Assembly: GCF_009674565.1 (NCBI RefSeq)
Contig: NZ_WKJL01000024.1
Span: forward strand, 29,573-93,572
DNA from: Duganella aquatilis
Lineage (GTDB): Bacteria > Pseudomonadota > Gammaproteobacteria > Burkholderiales > Burkholderiaceae_D
Direction of reading: 5' to 3'
DNA length: 64,000 nucleotides
The translations under genes and the position numbers were made by a program. The notes beneath the pieces are model-generated. The model saw nothing but the letters and a program-made list of their open reading frames with translations, was not told the DNA's origin and made no database searches. This document shows positions 7,643-14,418 of this stretch, piece by piece; within the stretch, counting starts at the first letter, position 1; each line of letters begins with the position of its first letter.

Positions 7643-8107
7643 ATGAACCAAGCTGCCCGTATTCCACTGTTCCAACTCGCCCCTGCGAATTTGCAGGCGA
7701 TGATCGCGCTGTCCGCCTCGGTCAAGAAAAGCTCGCTTGGCGTGCGGCTGGTGGAACTGATCAACCTGCGCGTGTCGCAAATCAACGGCTGCGGCGTCTG
7801 CGTCGACATGCACTGGCGCGACCTGATCAAGCAAGGCGCCGAACCGCGCCACCTGAACGCCATCGCCGGCTGGCGCGAAGCGCCGTTCTTCAGCGCCCTG
7901 GAGCGCGCCGCGCTGAACTGGGCCGAAGCCGTCAACGCCCTGCCCCACACACACCCGACCGACGATGATTTCGCGCAGCTGAAAGAACACTTCACCGACA
8001 ACGAAATCGCCGAACTGAGCTACGCCATTGCCGTGATCCGCGGTTGGAACGTCATCAACGCCAGCCTGCACAACCAGATCCCGGAAGTGCCGGCGCCGGG
8101 CTTCTAA
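7643..8107 (+). CDS. Carboxymuconolactone decarboxylase/AhpD-family protein
   Basis: Alpha-helical protein of 154 residues with the AhpD-type redox motif CGVCVDMH (CxxC plus a nearby His) in the segment LRVSQINGCGVCVDMHWRD, and a C-terminal AVIRGWNVINASLH. Members act as alkylhydroperoxidase-like thiol peroxidase components or decarboxylases; the CxxC favours a redox role. The start MNQAARIPLFQL at 7643 leaves the ECF41 promoter outside the coding region. ECF41 sigma genes are typically beside a COE gene (carboxymuconolactone decarboxylase, oxidoreductase or epimerase), and this fits. The substrate is unknown. Confidence 0.9.
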   Translation: MNQAARIPLFQLAPANLQAMIALSASVKKSSLGVRLVELINLRVSQINGCGVCVDMHWRDLIKQGAEPRHLNAIAGWREAPFFSALERAALNWAEAVNALPHTHPTDDDFAQLKEHFTDNEIAELSYAIAVIRGWNVINASLHNQIPEVPAPGF

Positions 8108-8119
8108 GCTAACAAGTGA

Positions 8120-8137
8120 CGGGCCTGCAAAGGCCCG
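8120..8137 (+). terminator. Possible weak terminator after the AhpD-like gene
   Basis: A 7-bp perfect stem (CGGGCCT/AGGCCCG) with a GCAA loop lies 12 bp after the stop codon. No clear U-tract follows, so it may act only weakly or stabilise the 3' end. Confidence 0.45.
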
Positions 8138-8221
8138 GTCTGCGTTTAGTCAAAGCGATCCATATTCGAGGATTTACCATGTGACCGACATGGCAACGAT
8201 TCTTTCCTTTCGGTTTTGAAC

Positions 8222-8604
8222 ATGCAAAATTCATGGGATTTTTCAGTTTACGATCCAAACTACCCTCGTGTTAGTCCTGATATTTCCACGCCCGTTCGTT
8301 TAGCTGCTGTGAAATTTGAAGAAAACATCCGCAACGACTCTAATGAGAATGGCGCATTTTGCTTGAATTACGCGCCGTCGCTCCTCGCTGGCGCTATATC
8401 ATGCATTCAGGCGAAGCATGGCCTGCATGGCCAATCATCGAACAATCGATCAAAGACGAAACGCCTTTCGCGATTGACGAAATCAACGCTATGCTCAAAG
8501 CTAATCAGCTTCAACTGCAATATCTGAACATTGAACTATTTCACCATCTCTGGATACGTGTTTCCAAGAGCCTCAACTTCCATTACCATCGGGAGGCATC
8601 CTAA
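8222..8604 (+). pseudogene. Small hypothetical gene interrupted by a -1 frameshift
   Basis: Two overlapping partial frames look like one gene. The first starts at ATG 8222 (MQNSWDFSVYDPNYPRV) and reads well to about 8360. The second runs from about 8359 to TAA at 8604 (LLELRAVAPRWRYIM, then HSGEAWPAWPIIEQS). They join if one T is restored in the T-run at 8357-8360, giving about 127 residues without internal stops. I do not recognise the family. Base composition is AT-richer than the flanks, suggesting acquired DNA next to tmRNA. Alternatives are a sequencing error, programmed -1 slippage, or two short unrelated genes. An RBS-led gene follows immediately. Confidence 0.5.
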
Positions 8605-8823
8605 ATGAACACACCTATCATGGCTCCAACCGCTGCCGAGTTTCTAGCTCGAATCATGCCGCCCACGGGCTACGAAAATCATTTGGTCGTGAAAAGATGC
8701 GGCGTGCTCGTCTGGGCGCGGCGCGAGGAACTGCTGGCTGATGACGAAATTTGCTTCTACGACGGCGACTGCCGCGAAGTCTTCAGACCTGATGATCCAA
8801 GACTTCAATCATTGATGCGCTAA
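8605..8823 (+). CDS. Small hypothetical protein (72 aa)
   Basis: The ATG at 8605 directly abuts the preceding TAA and has a good GGGAGG ribosome-binding site at 8591-8596. The 72-residue product (PTAAEFLARIMPPTGY, RCGVLVWARREELLADD, ICFYDGDCREVF) is acidic and has no signal peptide or membrane segment. Family unknown. It seems to form a two-gene unit with the frameshifted gene upstream and ends at a strong bidirectional terminator shared with ssrA. A position just downstream of the tmRNA 3' end is typical of mobile-element cargo, but no integrase is present. Confidence 0.6.
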   Translation: MNTPIMAPTAAEFLARIMPPTGYENHLVVKRCGVLVWARREELLADDEICFYDGDCREVFRPDDPRLQSLMR

Positions 8824-8835
8824 CGATAGCGTGTA

Positions 8836-8878
8836 AAACAAAGGCCCCCGGCGCTTGCGCGCAGGGGGCCTTTGTTTT
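8836..8878. terminator. Bidirectional terminator between the small gene and ssrA
   Basis: A long stem (8836-8849 with 8864-8878, core AAGGCCCCC/GGGGGCCTT) with A-rich and T-rich flanks gives a U-tract on both strands. It serves the plus-strand gene ending at 8823 and the minus-strand tmRNA ending at 8887. Confidence 0.9.
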
Positions 8879-8886
8879 GAATCCAG

Positions 8887-9247
8887 TGGTGGAGACGGCG
8901 GGAATCGAACCCGCGTCCGCAAGCACTCCACAGACAGTTCTACATACTTAGCACTATCATTTAATTTAACCGGTATGGCACGGATGTGCACGTTACATAC
9001 AAGCGATTCACCTTAAATTTAGCGCGGCTTCAAGTGACCCGTTGCAGCGCGATTCCCTGTAAATGACTCCTTGACTTTTAACGGTCCGCCCCAGGGAAGA
9101 AGCGTTTAGGAGCTAACAGCCCTTAGGCTGCCAGTGCGTACGAGTTATCGTTTGCAGTTATTGATTTTCTGGGTGTATTTACGAGGTAACCAGCCCTCGG
9201 TATGCCCTGCTCTGCTTTGCAACCCACGTCGAAACCAGGTCGTCCCC
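8887..9247 (-). ncRNA. ssrA: Transfer-messenger RNA (tmRNA)
   Basis: tmRNA rescues stalled ribosomes and tags the incomplete protein. The minus-strand 3' end reads CGGGTTCGATTCCCG (T arm), then GTCTCC and CCA (8889-8887). The 5' end GGGGAC at 9247 pairs with GUCUCC to form the acceptor stem, and CTGGTTTCGACGTGGGT is the conserved 5' segment. The 361-nt length is normal, and the internal tag frame is visible. The RNA lies between two divergent small-protein regions. Its 3' end is a classic phage/island attachment site, but no duplicated 3' fragment was seen in this window. Confidence 0.96.
9123..9155 (-). CDS. tmRNA tag-peptide frame
   Basis: Within ssrA the resume codon GCA starts the frame A-N-D-N-S-Y-A-L-A-A followed by TAA. 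It ends in the protease signal ALAA. The E. coli tag is ANDENYALAA, so positions 4-5 read NS here. Confidence 0.9.
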   Translation of the reverse strand, partial: ANDNSYALAA

Positions 9248-9296
9248 ACAGAACTTCTATTCTACAGTACTTTGCACGCCCCCGCCACGCACGTCA

Positions 9297-9319
9297 AACG
9301 CCCGTCATATTCGGGCGTT
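9297..9319 (-). terminator. Hairpin downstream of the coiled-coil gene
   Basis: An 8-bp perfect stem AACGCCCG/CGGGCGTT with a 7-nt loop lies about 100 bp beyond the stop of the minus-strand gene at 9418 and 50 bp upstream of the ssrA 5' end. Read on the minus strand it is followed by TTT only, so terminator function is tentative. It could also belong to the ssrA promoter region. Confidence 0.45.
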
Positions 9320-9417
9320 ATGATAGCTGCAGTTCTCACATGGAACCACCAATTAGCGCCCCTCGGGGCGGCTACTACCGGCGCCGGCGGTCGGGAAATA
9401 TACCGGCACCAATTCCC

Positions 9418-10047
9418 TCACATGAGCTTGATCAGCAGCCCGGCGATGCCGAGGATGCTGGTCAGCATCATGCCGATCATCCAGCGTAACTGGTGATCCA
9501 GGCCGTCCAGACGGGCGGCTGTTTCCTTGCGCAATTGCTCGATTTTGGCCTCCACCAAGCGGAAGTTTTCCTGTGTCTCCTTGCGCAACTCGTCGATACG
9601 GGCATCGACACGGTCGATCCGGGCCGTAACCTCCCTGCGCAGTTCGGTGATGCTTTCGTCAGTGCGGTCGATTCTGGCGTTCACTTCCCTACGCAGCTCG
9701 GCGATGCTTTCGTCAGTGCGGTCGATTCTGGCGTTCACTTCCCTACGCAGCTCGGTGATGCTTTCGTCAGTGCGGTCGATTCTGGCGTTCACTTCCCTGC
9801 GCAGCTCGGCGATGCTTGCGTCAGTGCGGCCGATTTTGGCGCTCACTTCCCTGTGCAACTCGGAAATGTTGCCATTGACCTCACGACGCAACAAATCCAT
9901 CCGCTCGCTGGATTCGCGGTACATCATGTCGATCCGGGCATTGGTCTCGCGGAAGCCGCTGCCCATCTCGGTCAGTAGTCGGTCGGTGTCCATATTCTCA
10001 TCCTCGTGAGCACGATAGCGGTTGTCAAGCTGAGCGGGTGCGTGCAT
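9418..10047 (-). CDS. Coiled-coil protein with heptad repeats and C-terminal membrane anchor
   Basis: Product of 209 residues (191 if translation starts at the ATG at 9993, which has GAGGAT upstream; the 10047 ATG has GGGGGAT). It is almost entirely helical coiled coil: an 18-residue unit ARIDRTDESITELRREVN recurs about four times, with degenerate copies on both sides. The C-terminus WMIGMMLTSILGIAGLLIKLM is a single transmembrane anchor. The topology resembles DUF1640/CCDC90-like or generic membrane-tethered coiled coils; no enzyme domain is present. Neighbours are ssrA and a divergent TetR regulator, neither of which explains its role. Repeat copy number may vary between strains. Confidence 0.75.
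   Translation of the reverse strand: MHAPAQLDNRYRAHEDENMDTDRLLTEMGSGFRETNARIDMMYRESSERMDLLRREVNGNISELHREVSAKIGRTDASIAELRREVNARIDRTDESITELRREVNARIDRTDESIAELRREVNARIDRTDESITELRREVTARIDRVDARIDELRKETQENFRLVEAKIEQLRKETAARLDGLDHQLRWMIGMMLTSILGIAGLLIKLM
9611..9880. repeat. 54-bp in-frame tandem repeat
   Basis: Units of exactly 54 bp begin at 9611, 9665, 9719, 9773 and 9827. The units at 9665 and 9719 differ at about one base; the outer ones are more diverged. Each encodes 18 residues of the coiled coil, so gain or loss of units keeps the frame. Confidence 0.9.
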
Positions 10048-10184
10048 GGCGGTATCCCCCTGTCCTAGCGCCGAGCTTAGGAGGGCGATCTGCGCCGCGC
10101 ATGATCTGGCACAAAGGTGTGGCTGTTGTTGCGCCGCAGCACACTGTTTCAGGTTTTGTGAATTTGGCGCAATCCGGCATTAGA

Positions 10185-10197
10185 ATGACAGTGTCAT
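10185..10197. promoter_or_regulatory. Palindromic operator overlapping the tetR promoter
   Basis: ATGACA-G-TGTCAT is a perfect 13-bp palindrome immediately downstream of and overlapping a -10-like TAGAAT (10181-10186). TetR-family proteins bind such dyads and usually repress their own genes. The ATG inside the palindrome (10185) is therefore unlikely to be the start codon. Confidence 0.6.
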
Positions 10198-10217
10198 CAC
10201 TTCAGCAACCGACCGCC

Positions 10218-10862
10218 ATGCCCGATGCTGCCGCCCCTGCCGTCCAGCGCCCGAAAAAACGCGGGCGGCCCCAGAAAGGGGAAAGCGGCGGCTTGCGCGC
10301 CGAGCTGATCGAGAAGTCGGCCCAGCTGTTCCGCACCAAGGGCTATGACAACACCACGGTGCGCGACATCGCCGCCGCCGCCGGCATCCAGGCCGGCAGC
10401 TGGTTTTACCATTTCAAGACCAAGCAGGAGATCCTGGCGGCGATCATGGAGCAAGGCATGCAGCGCTCGCTGGCCGAGGTCGAGGCCATCGCCGCCCTGC
10501 CGCTGGCGCCCAGCGCCATGCTGCACCGGCTGGTCGAGGCCCATCTGCACACGCTGCTGGCGCCCGACCACCATTTCATCGCCGTGCTGCTGTACGAGTG
10601 GCGTTCGCTGGACGAGGACTCGCGCGAACGCATCACCGCGCTGAAGGACCGCTACGAGGCGGTGTGGGACCGCGCCATCGCCGCCCTGCACCATTCCGGC
10701 GACTGGCTCATGCCGTCGCAGTTCGACCGCCTGCTGATCTTCGGCGCGCTGAACTGGACCGTGCAGTGGTACAAACCCGGCAGCGGCGCCGACGTGCGCG
10801 AGCTGGCGCACCAAGCGATGCGTTTCATCCTGCGCACGCCTGCCGCAGTTGAGGCACAATAG
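10218..10862 (+). CDS. TetR/AcrR family transcriptional regulator
   Basis: Product of 214 residues. A basic N-terminus (KKRGRPQKG) precedes a TetR helix-turn-helix (LIEKSAQLFRTKGYDNTTV, then IAAAAGIQAGSWFYHFKTK) and an all-helical ligand-binding domain. The start at 10218 (MPDAAAP) is preferred because the upstream in-frame ATG at 10185 lies in the putative operator. The effector is unknown. The next gene (a small ABM-fold protein) begins 27 bp downstream and may be co-regulated. Confidence 0.9.
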   Translation: MPDAAAPAVQRPKKRGRPQKGESGGLRAELIEKSAQLFRTKGYDNTTVRDIAAAAGIQAGSWFYHFKTKQEILAAIMEQGMQRSLAEVEAIAALPLAPSAMLHRLVEAHLHTLLAPDHHFIAVLLYEWRSLDEDSRERITALKDRYEAVWDRAIAALHHSGDWLMPSQFDRLLIFGALNWTVQWYKPGSGADVRELAHQAMRFILRTPAAVEAQ

Positions 10863-10889
10863 GGCCTTACTTCACTGCCAGGATCGCCC

Positions 10890-11189
10890 ATGATTTACGA
10901 GATCGCCGCCATTACCATCAAGCCCGACACCCACGCCGCCTTCGAGGCCGCCGTCACCCAGGCGGTACCGCTATTCCGCGCCGCCACCGGCTGCCTGTCG
11001 ATGCGCCTGGAGCGCGCCATCGAAACGCCGGACACCTATCATCTGGTGATCGGATGGTCGACCCTGGAAAACCATACGGTCGATTTCCGCGGCAGCGCCG
11101 CCTTCCAGGACTGGCGCGCGCTGGTCGGCGGTTTCTTCGCCGGGCCGCCGAACGTGGTGCATTTCGATCCCGTCGTCACCGGCTTTTAA
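10890..11189 (+). CDS. Antibiotic biosynthesis monooxygenase (ABM) domain protein
   Basis: A 99-residue dimeric alpha+beta barrel-like protein: IYEIAAITIKPDTHAAFEAAV at the start, GCLSMRLERAIETPDTYHLVIGWSTLE in the middle, and WRALVGGFF and NVVHFDPV at the end, the usual ABM pattern. Family members are quinol or polyketide monooxygenases or stress-related heme-binding proteins; the substrate cannot be assigned. Its position 27 bp after the TetR gene suggests an operon. Confidence 0.82.
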   Translation: MIYEIAAITIKPDTHAAFEAAVTQAVPLFRAATGCLSMRLERAIETPDTYHLVIGWSTLENHTVDFRGSAAFQDWRALVGGFFAGPPNVVHFDPVVTGF

Positions 11190-11233
11190 GCGCCACCATA
11201 AAACCTAATAAAAATCTGCAACAGGAGGCCATC

Positions 11234-11536
11234 ATGTCCCGTACCATCCACCGCAATTTCCCGCAGCTGTCGGACGCCGAGAGCGCCCGCAGCGCGCTGC
11301 TGGCCAGCGGCTTTCCGCAGTCCAGCGTGCAGCTGACCAAGCACACCACCCTGCCGTCGGATGTGGCCACCAGCACCGTCGGCAATCTGCTGGACGCGCT
11401 GACGCCCGGCGGTCCGGCCGCCGCGGCCGCCGCCCGCCACCGCGCCGGCGCCATGCTGTCGATCGATGTCTACGATGAGGACGACAGCGCCAAGGCCGAC
11501 GCCATCATCGGCAGCTACGGCGCCAGCGAAGCCTGA
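11234..11536 (+). CDS. Small hypothetical protein (100 aa)
   Basis: Strong AGGAGG ribosome-binding site (11223-11228) and ATG at 11234. The product has an N-terminal SDAESARSALLASGFP segment resembling the start of YflT-like stress proteins, a central Ala/Gly-rich stretch and an acidic C-terminus (SIDVYDEDDSAKADAIIG). No signal peptide or clear transmembrane helix. I cannot assign a function; the YflT resemblance is weak. It lies 44 bp after the ABM gene and may be in the same transcript. Confidence 0.7.
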   Translation: MSRTIHRNFPQLSDAESARSALLASGFPQSSVQLTKHTTLPSDVATSTVGNLLDALTPGGPAAAAAARHRAGAMLSIDVYDEDDSAKADAIIGSYGASEA

Positions 11537-11542
11537 CGCGTC

Positions 11543-12736
11543 TTACGGCGCCGGGTGGTTGAACACCTGGCGCAGATAGGCCAGGAAAGTCTCGTCCTTG
11601 CACAGCGTCTTGCCGGGCGAATCGGACAGCTTGGCCACCGACTGGCCGTTGCAGCACACCAGCTTCATGACGATGTTCAGCGGCGCCAGGCCGACATCGT
11701 TGGTCAGGTGCGTGCCGATGCCGAAGCCGGTCATGATGCGGTCGGCGAAGTGGCGGTACAGCGCGATGGCGCTGTCGAGGTTGAGGCCGTCCGAGAACAC
11801 CAGCCGCTTGGTCTTGGCGTCGATGCGCAGCGCGGCGTAGTGGGCGATGGCTTTCTCGCCCCACACCACCGGGTCGCCGGAATCGTGGCGCAGGCCGTCG
11901 AACAGCTTGGCGAAGTACAGGTCGAAGTCGTCGAGGAAGGCGTCCATCCCCACCACGTCCGTCAGGGCGACGCCGAGGTCGCCACGGTATTCCTGCACCC
12001 ACGCCTCCAGCGAGGCTTTCTGGAAATCGCGCAGGCGCACGCCGAAGGCCTGGAACGATTGCATGTATTCATGCGCCATGGTGCCGATCGGGATCAGGCC
12101 GAACTTCATGGCCTGGTAGACGTTGGAGGTGCCCTTGAAGTATTCCGGCACCTCGCGCGCCAGCCGCTGCACCACTTCGTCATGCCACGCGCCCGAGAAG
12201 CGGCGGCGGGTGCCGAAGTCGGACACCTCGAACGGATACAGCCGCGCCGGCTCGGCGCCGAAGGCTTTCAGCCTGGCGATCTTGGCGCTCAGGCGCGCGC
12301 GGCCCTCGGCCAGTGCGGCGGCCTGGTCGAAGCGGCGGAAGTACAGTTCGTTGACGATGTACAGCACGTAGATTTCAAAGCCCATCACGTGCACCTGCGG
12401 CCCGGTGGCGTGGATCACCAGCGTGTCGCCGTCGGCGCGCACCTCGATGAACTTGCGCTGGAAGCGGAACACCGTCAGGAAGTCGACGAAGTCGCTCTTC
12501 ATGTAGCGCAGCGAGCGCAGGTAGCTCAGTTCCTCGTCGGTGAAGCTCATCGAGCACAGGTGGTCCAGCTCGCGCTCGACCTCGGGCAGCAGCTCGGTCA
12601 GCGGGAAGGCCGGCGTGTTGCGGCAGACGAATTCATACTCGGTGTGGGCGTGCGGATGGCCATGCAGCAGCGCCTGCCACATGGTGAATTTGTAGAGGTC
12701 CGTCTCCAGCAGGCTGCGGACGATGGGCTGTTTCAT
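11543..12736 (-). CDS. pncB: Nicotinate phosphoribosyltransferase
   Basis: PncB converts nicotinate, PRPP and ATP to nicotinate mononucleotide in NAD salvage. The 397-residue product begins PIVRSLLETDLYKFTMWQ, the family N-terminus, with Y/F-x-R segments and FEIYVLYIVNELYF. Further landmarks are SDFGTRRRFS (the conserved His/Arg-rich loop region), GTSNVYQAMKFGLIPIGTMAHE, and the phosphate-binding HDSGDPVVWGEK and SDGLNLDSA. Length is typical of bacterial PncB. The start overlaps the stop of the upstream amidase gene by 4 nt (ATGA), so amidase and transferase are translationally coupled. Confidence 0.95.
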   Translation of the reverse strand: MKQPIVRSLLETDLYKFTMWQALLHGHPHAHTEYEFVCRNTPAFPLTELLPEVERELDHLCSMSFTDEELSYLRSLRYMKSDFVDFLTVFRFQRKFIEVRADGDTLVIHATGPQVHVMGFEIYVLYIVNELYFRRFDQAAALAEGRARLSAKIARLKAFGAEPARLYPFEVSDFGTRRRFSGAWHDEVVQRLAREVPEYFKGTSNVYQAMKFGLIPIGTMAHEYMQSFQAFGVRLRDFQKASLEAWVQEYRGDLGVALTDVVGMDAFLDDFDLYFAKLFDGLRHDSGDPVVWGEKAIAHYAALRIDAKTKRLVFSDGLNLDSAIALYRHFADRIMTGFGIGTHLTNDVGLAPLNIVMKLVCCNGQSVAKLSDSPGKTLCKDETFLAYLRQVFNHPAP

Positions 12737-13638
12737 GCGGGCTCCACGGCATCGTCAGCGCTGGCGGCGTTCTCCAGCAGTTCCGGCAGCACGTCGGCGG
12801 CCTGCATCAGCTGCACGCCGCGCGCGGCCATCGCCTGCAGGAAGGCCTGGTACGGGGCCTCGAAGCCGGTCACCGGGCTGATGCAGTCGGTGACCAGCAC
12901 CAGCTTGCCCAGCGAGGCCGGGCCGTACTGCTCGGCGAAGTAGTCGGCGATGTGTTCCACCGTCGCCTTGACGCAGTGGCTGCCGGCCTCGCCGGCCACG
13001 TAGATGCGGTCGGCCTCGGCCAGCGTACGCACGAATTTGGTGTTGAACTGGGTGTCCGGGTCGTCGGCGTCCGGCACTTCGGCCTGCACGGCGGAATAGT
13101 GCTCGGTCCACGGATTGGAGCCCTTGGCCAGCTTGGCGACGATGCCCAGCGACGCTTCTTCCCAGTGGCCGTAGGCGGCGCGCACGTCGGCGTGGACGTT
13201 GTGGCCCCAGCTGCCGATCTCGCAGTGCACCGGCCACACCATCAGCGTGTAGCGGCCGGCCGCTTCCAGCCGGTCCAGGTAGTTCAGCGCGATGGCCAGC
13301 GCGGCGGCGTGGCGCGGCGCATATTTCCGGGCGCGCACCTCGGCGGCGGTGATTTCGGTGAACGGTGCGACCGGCGCGCCGTCGGCGGCGATCCAGAAGG
13401 TCGGGTGGGCGATGTCGAAGCGGTGGTGCGAGTCGAGCGTCACGCTCATGGCGCTGATGCCGGCGCGGCCGCGGTTGATCAGGCCAGCCAGGCGCAGCAT
13501 GTCCTGGTGGGCGCCCGGCACCGGCAGCGACGGCAGCAGCGGCTGGCGGGTGACCGGATCGGTCGGGCGGTAAGTTTCCGGCAGGTCGCAAAAATCGTTT
13601 TGCGGGTCTATCATCAACAGATGAAGATTCCGTTTCAT
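12733..13638 (-). CDS. Isochorismatase-family cysteine hydrolase, probable nicotinamidase
   Basis: Product of 301 residues. The catalytic Asp is in LMIDPQNDFC, a Lys in ARKYAPRH, and the nucleophile Cys in VAGEAGSHCVKATVEH. WPVHCEIGSWGHN and SNPWTEHYSAV match the metal- and substrate-side region of nicotinamidases. Coupling to pncB by a 4-nt overlap indicates deamidation of nicotinamide to nicotinate, the preceding step. It is about 90 residues longer than E. coli PncA, with added segments after motif I. GGAGCC upstream supports 13638 as the start rather than the ATG 12 nt earlier. The pncA name is probable but not certain because of the unusual length. Confidence 0.82.
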   Translation of the reverse strand: MKRNLHLLMIDPQNDFCDLPETYRPTDPVTRQPLLPSLPVPGAHQDMLRLAGLINRGRAGISAMSVTLDSHHRFDIAHPTFWIAADGAPVAPFTEITAAEVRARKYAPRHAAALAIALNYLDRLEAAGRYTLMVWPVHCEIGSWGHNVHADVRAAYGHWEEASLGIVAKLAKGSNPWTEHYSAVQAEVPDADDPDTQFNTKFVRTLAEADRIYVAGEAGSHCVKATVEHIADYFAEQYGPASLGKLVLVTDCISPVTGFEAPYQAFLQAMAARGVQLMQAADVLPELLENAASADDAVEPA

Positions 13639-13706
13639 GTCAGGCTCCATGGAGTGAAGCCTGCATGATACCGCAGCCCCGGCATGGCGGCTGCGGCGTG
13701 CCGGCT

Positions 13707-14318
13707 TCAGGCAGCGATCGCGTCGATCTGCGACTGGCCCTTGGCGACGGCGGCAGCCACCGCTTCTTCGCCCATCGCCACGCCTTCGGCCAGGATGAAG
13801 GTAACGTCGGTCATGCCCAGGAAGCCCAGCACCGAACGCAGGTAGGTGGTGATGTGGTCGTAGCCGGCGGCCGGGCCGGTGCTGTAGACGCCGCCGCTGG
13901 CGACGAAGACGTAGACTTTCTTGCCGGTGACCAGGCCTTCAGGGCCGTTGGCGCCGTACTGGAAGGTGCGGCCGGCACGGGCCACGTGGTCGATCCAGGC
14001 TTTCAGGCCGGAGGTGACCGAGAAGTTGTACATCGGCGCGCCGATGACGATGGTGTCGGCGGCCAGCAGTTCGTCAACCAGGGTGTCCGAGGTCTTGATG
14101 GTGTGGGCCTGGTCGGCGTTGCGCTTGTCAGCCGGCGTGAAGTAGGCGCCAATCATTTGCTCGGTCAGGTGCGGCACGGGCGAGTTGGCCAGGTCGCGGG
14201 TGACCACGGTGGCGCCTGGATTGGCGGCTTTCAGTTTGGCGATCAGTTCGCCGCCCAGCTGGCGGGTCAGGGAACCGGTGCTGCGCACGCTGCTGTCGAT
14301 GTGGAGGATGTTTGCCAT
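13707..14318 (-). CDS. azoR: FMN-dependent NADH-azoreductase
   Basis: Flavodoxin-fold quinone/azo-dye reductase of 203 residues. It has HIDSSVRSTGSLTRQLG (FMN phosphate loop), IGAPMYNFSVTSGLKAWIDHVARAG (the AzoR signature), and FVASGGVYSTGP contacting the isoalloxazine. The family uses NADH and FMN and is linked to quinone and thiol stress. AAGGAAA precedes the ATG. The gene is divergent from a LysR-type regulator, the usual arrangement for LysR control of a quinone reductase. Confidence 0.92.
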   Translation of the reverse strand: MANILHIDSSVRSTGSLTRQLGGELIAKLKAANPGATVVTRDLANSPVPHLTEQMIGAYFTPADKRNADQAHTIKTSDTLVDELLAADTIVIGAPMYNFSVTSGLKAWIDHVARAGRTFQYGANGPEGLVTGKKVYVFVASGGVYSTGPAAGYDHITTYLRSVLGFLGMTDVTFILAEGVAMGEEAVAAAVAKGQSQIDAIAA

Positions 14319-14418
14319 GATGCTGTTTCCTTTCGGTTAGGGATGCAGCGATCATAAAACGATTATAATATCGATGAAATGCAGTTTATTTCTATCCTAC
14401 TTATCGAGAATATCGATT
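14319..14418. promoter_or_regulatory. Divergent azoR/lysR promoter-operator region
   Basis: The 100-bp gap is AT-rich and contains ATTATAAT (14362-14369), which provides a TATAAT box on both strands. It also has two dyad-like ATCGAT elements (around 14371 and 14411) and a TATCGAG element between them. Such repeated short dyads are compatible with LysR sites governing both genes. Confidence 0.5.

Noticed and set aside
8216..9247. Integrated prophage or island at ssrA
   Set aside because: No integrase, no repeated copy of the tmRNA 3' end and only two small genes; at most a remnant.
9611..9880. 54-bp repeats as a CRISPR array
   Set aside because: The units are directly contiguous without spacers and read in frame as coiled coil.
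10038..10217. Longer TetR start at 10038
   Set aside because: The upstream segment overlaps the divergent coiled-coil gene start and the palindromic operator, and does not resemble TetR N-termini.
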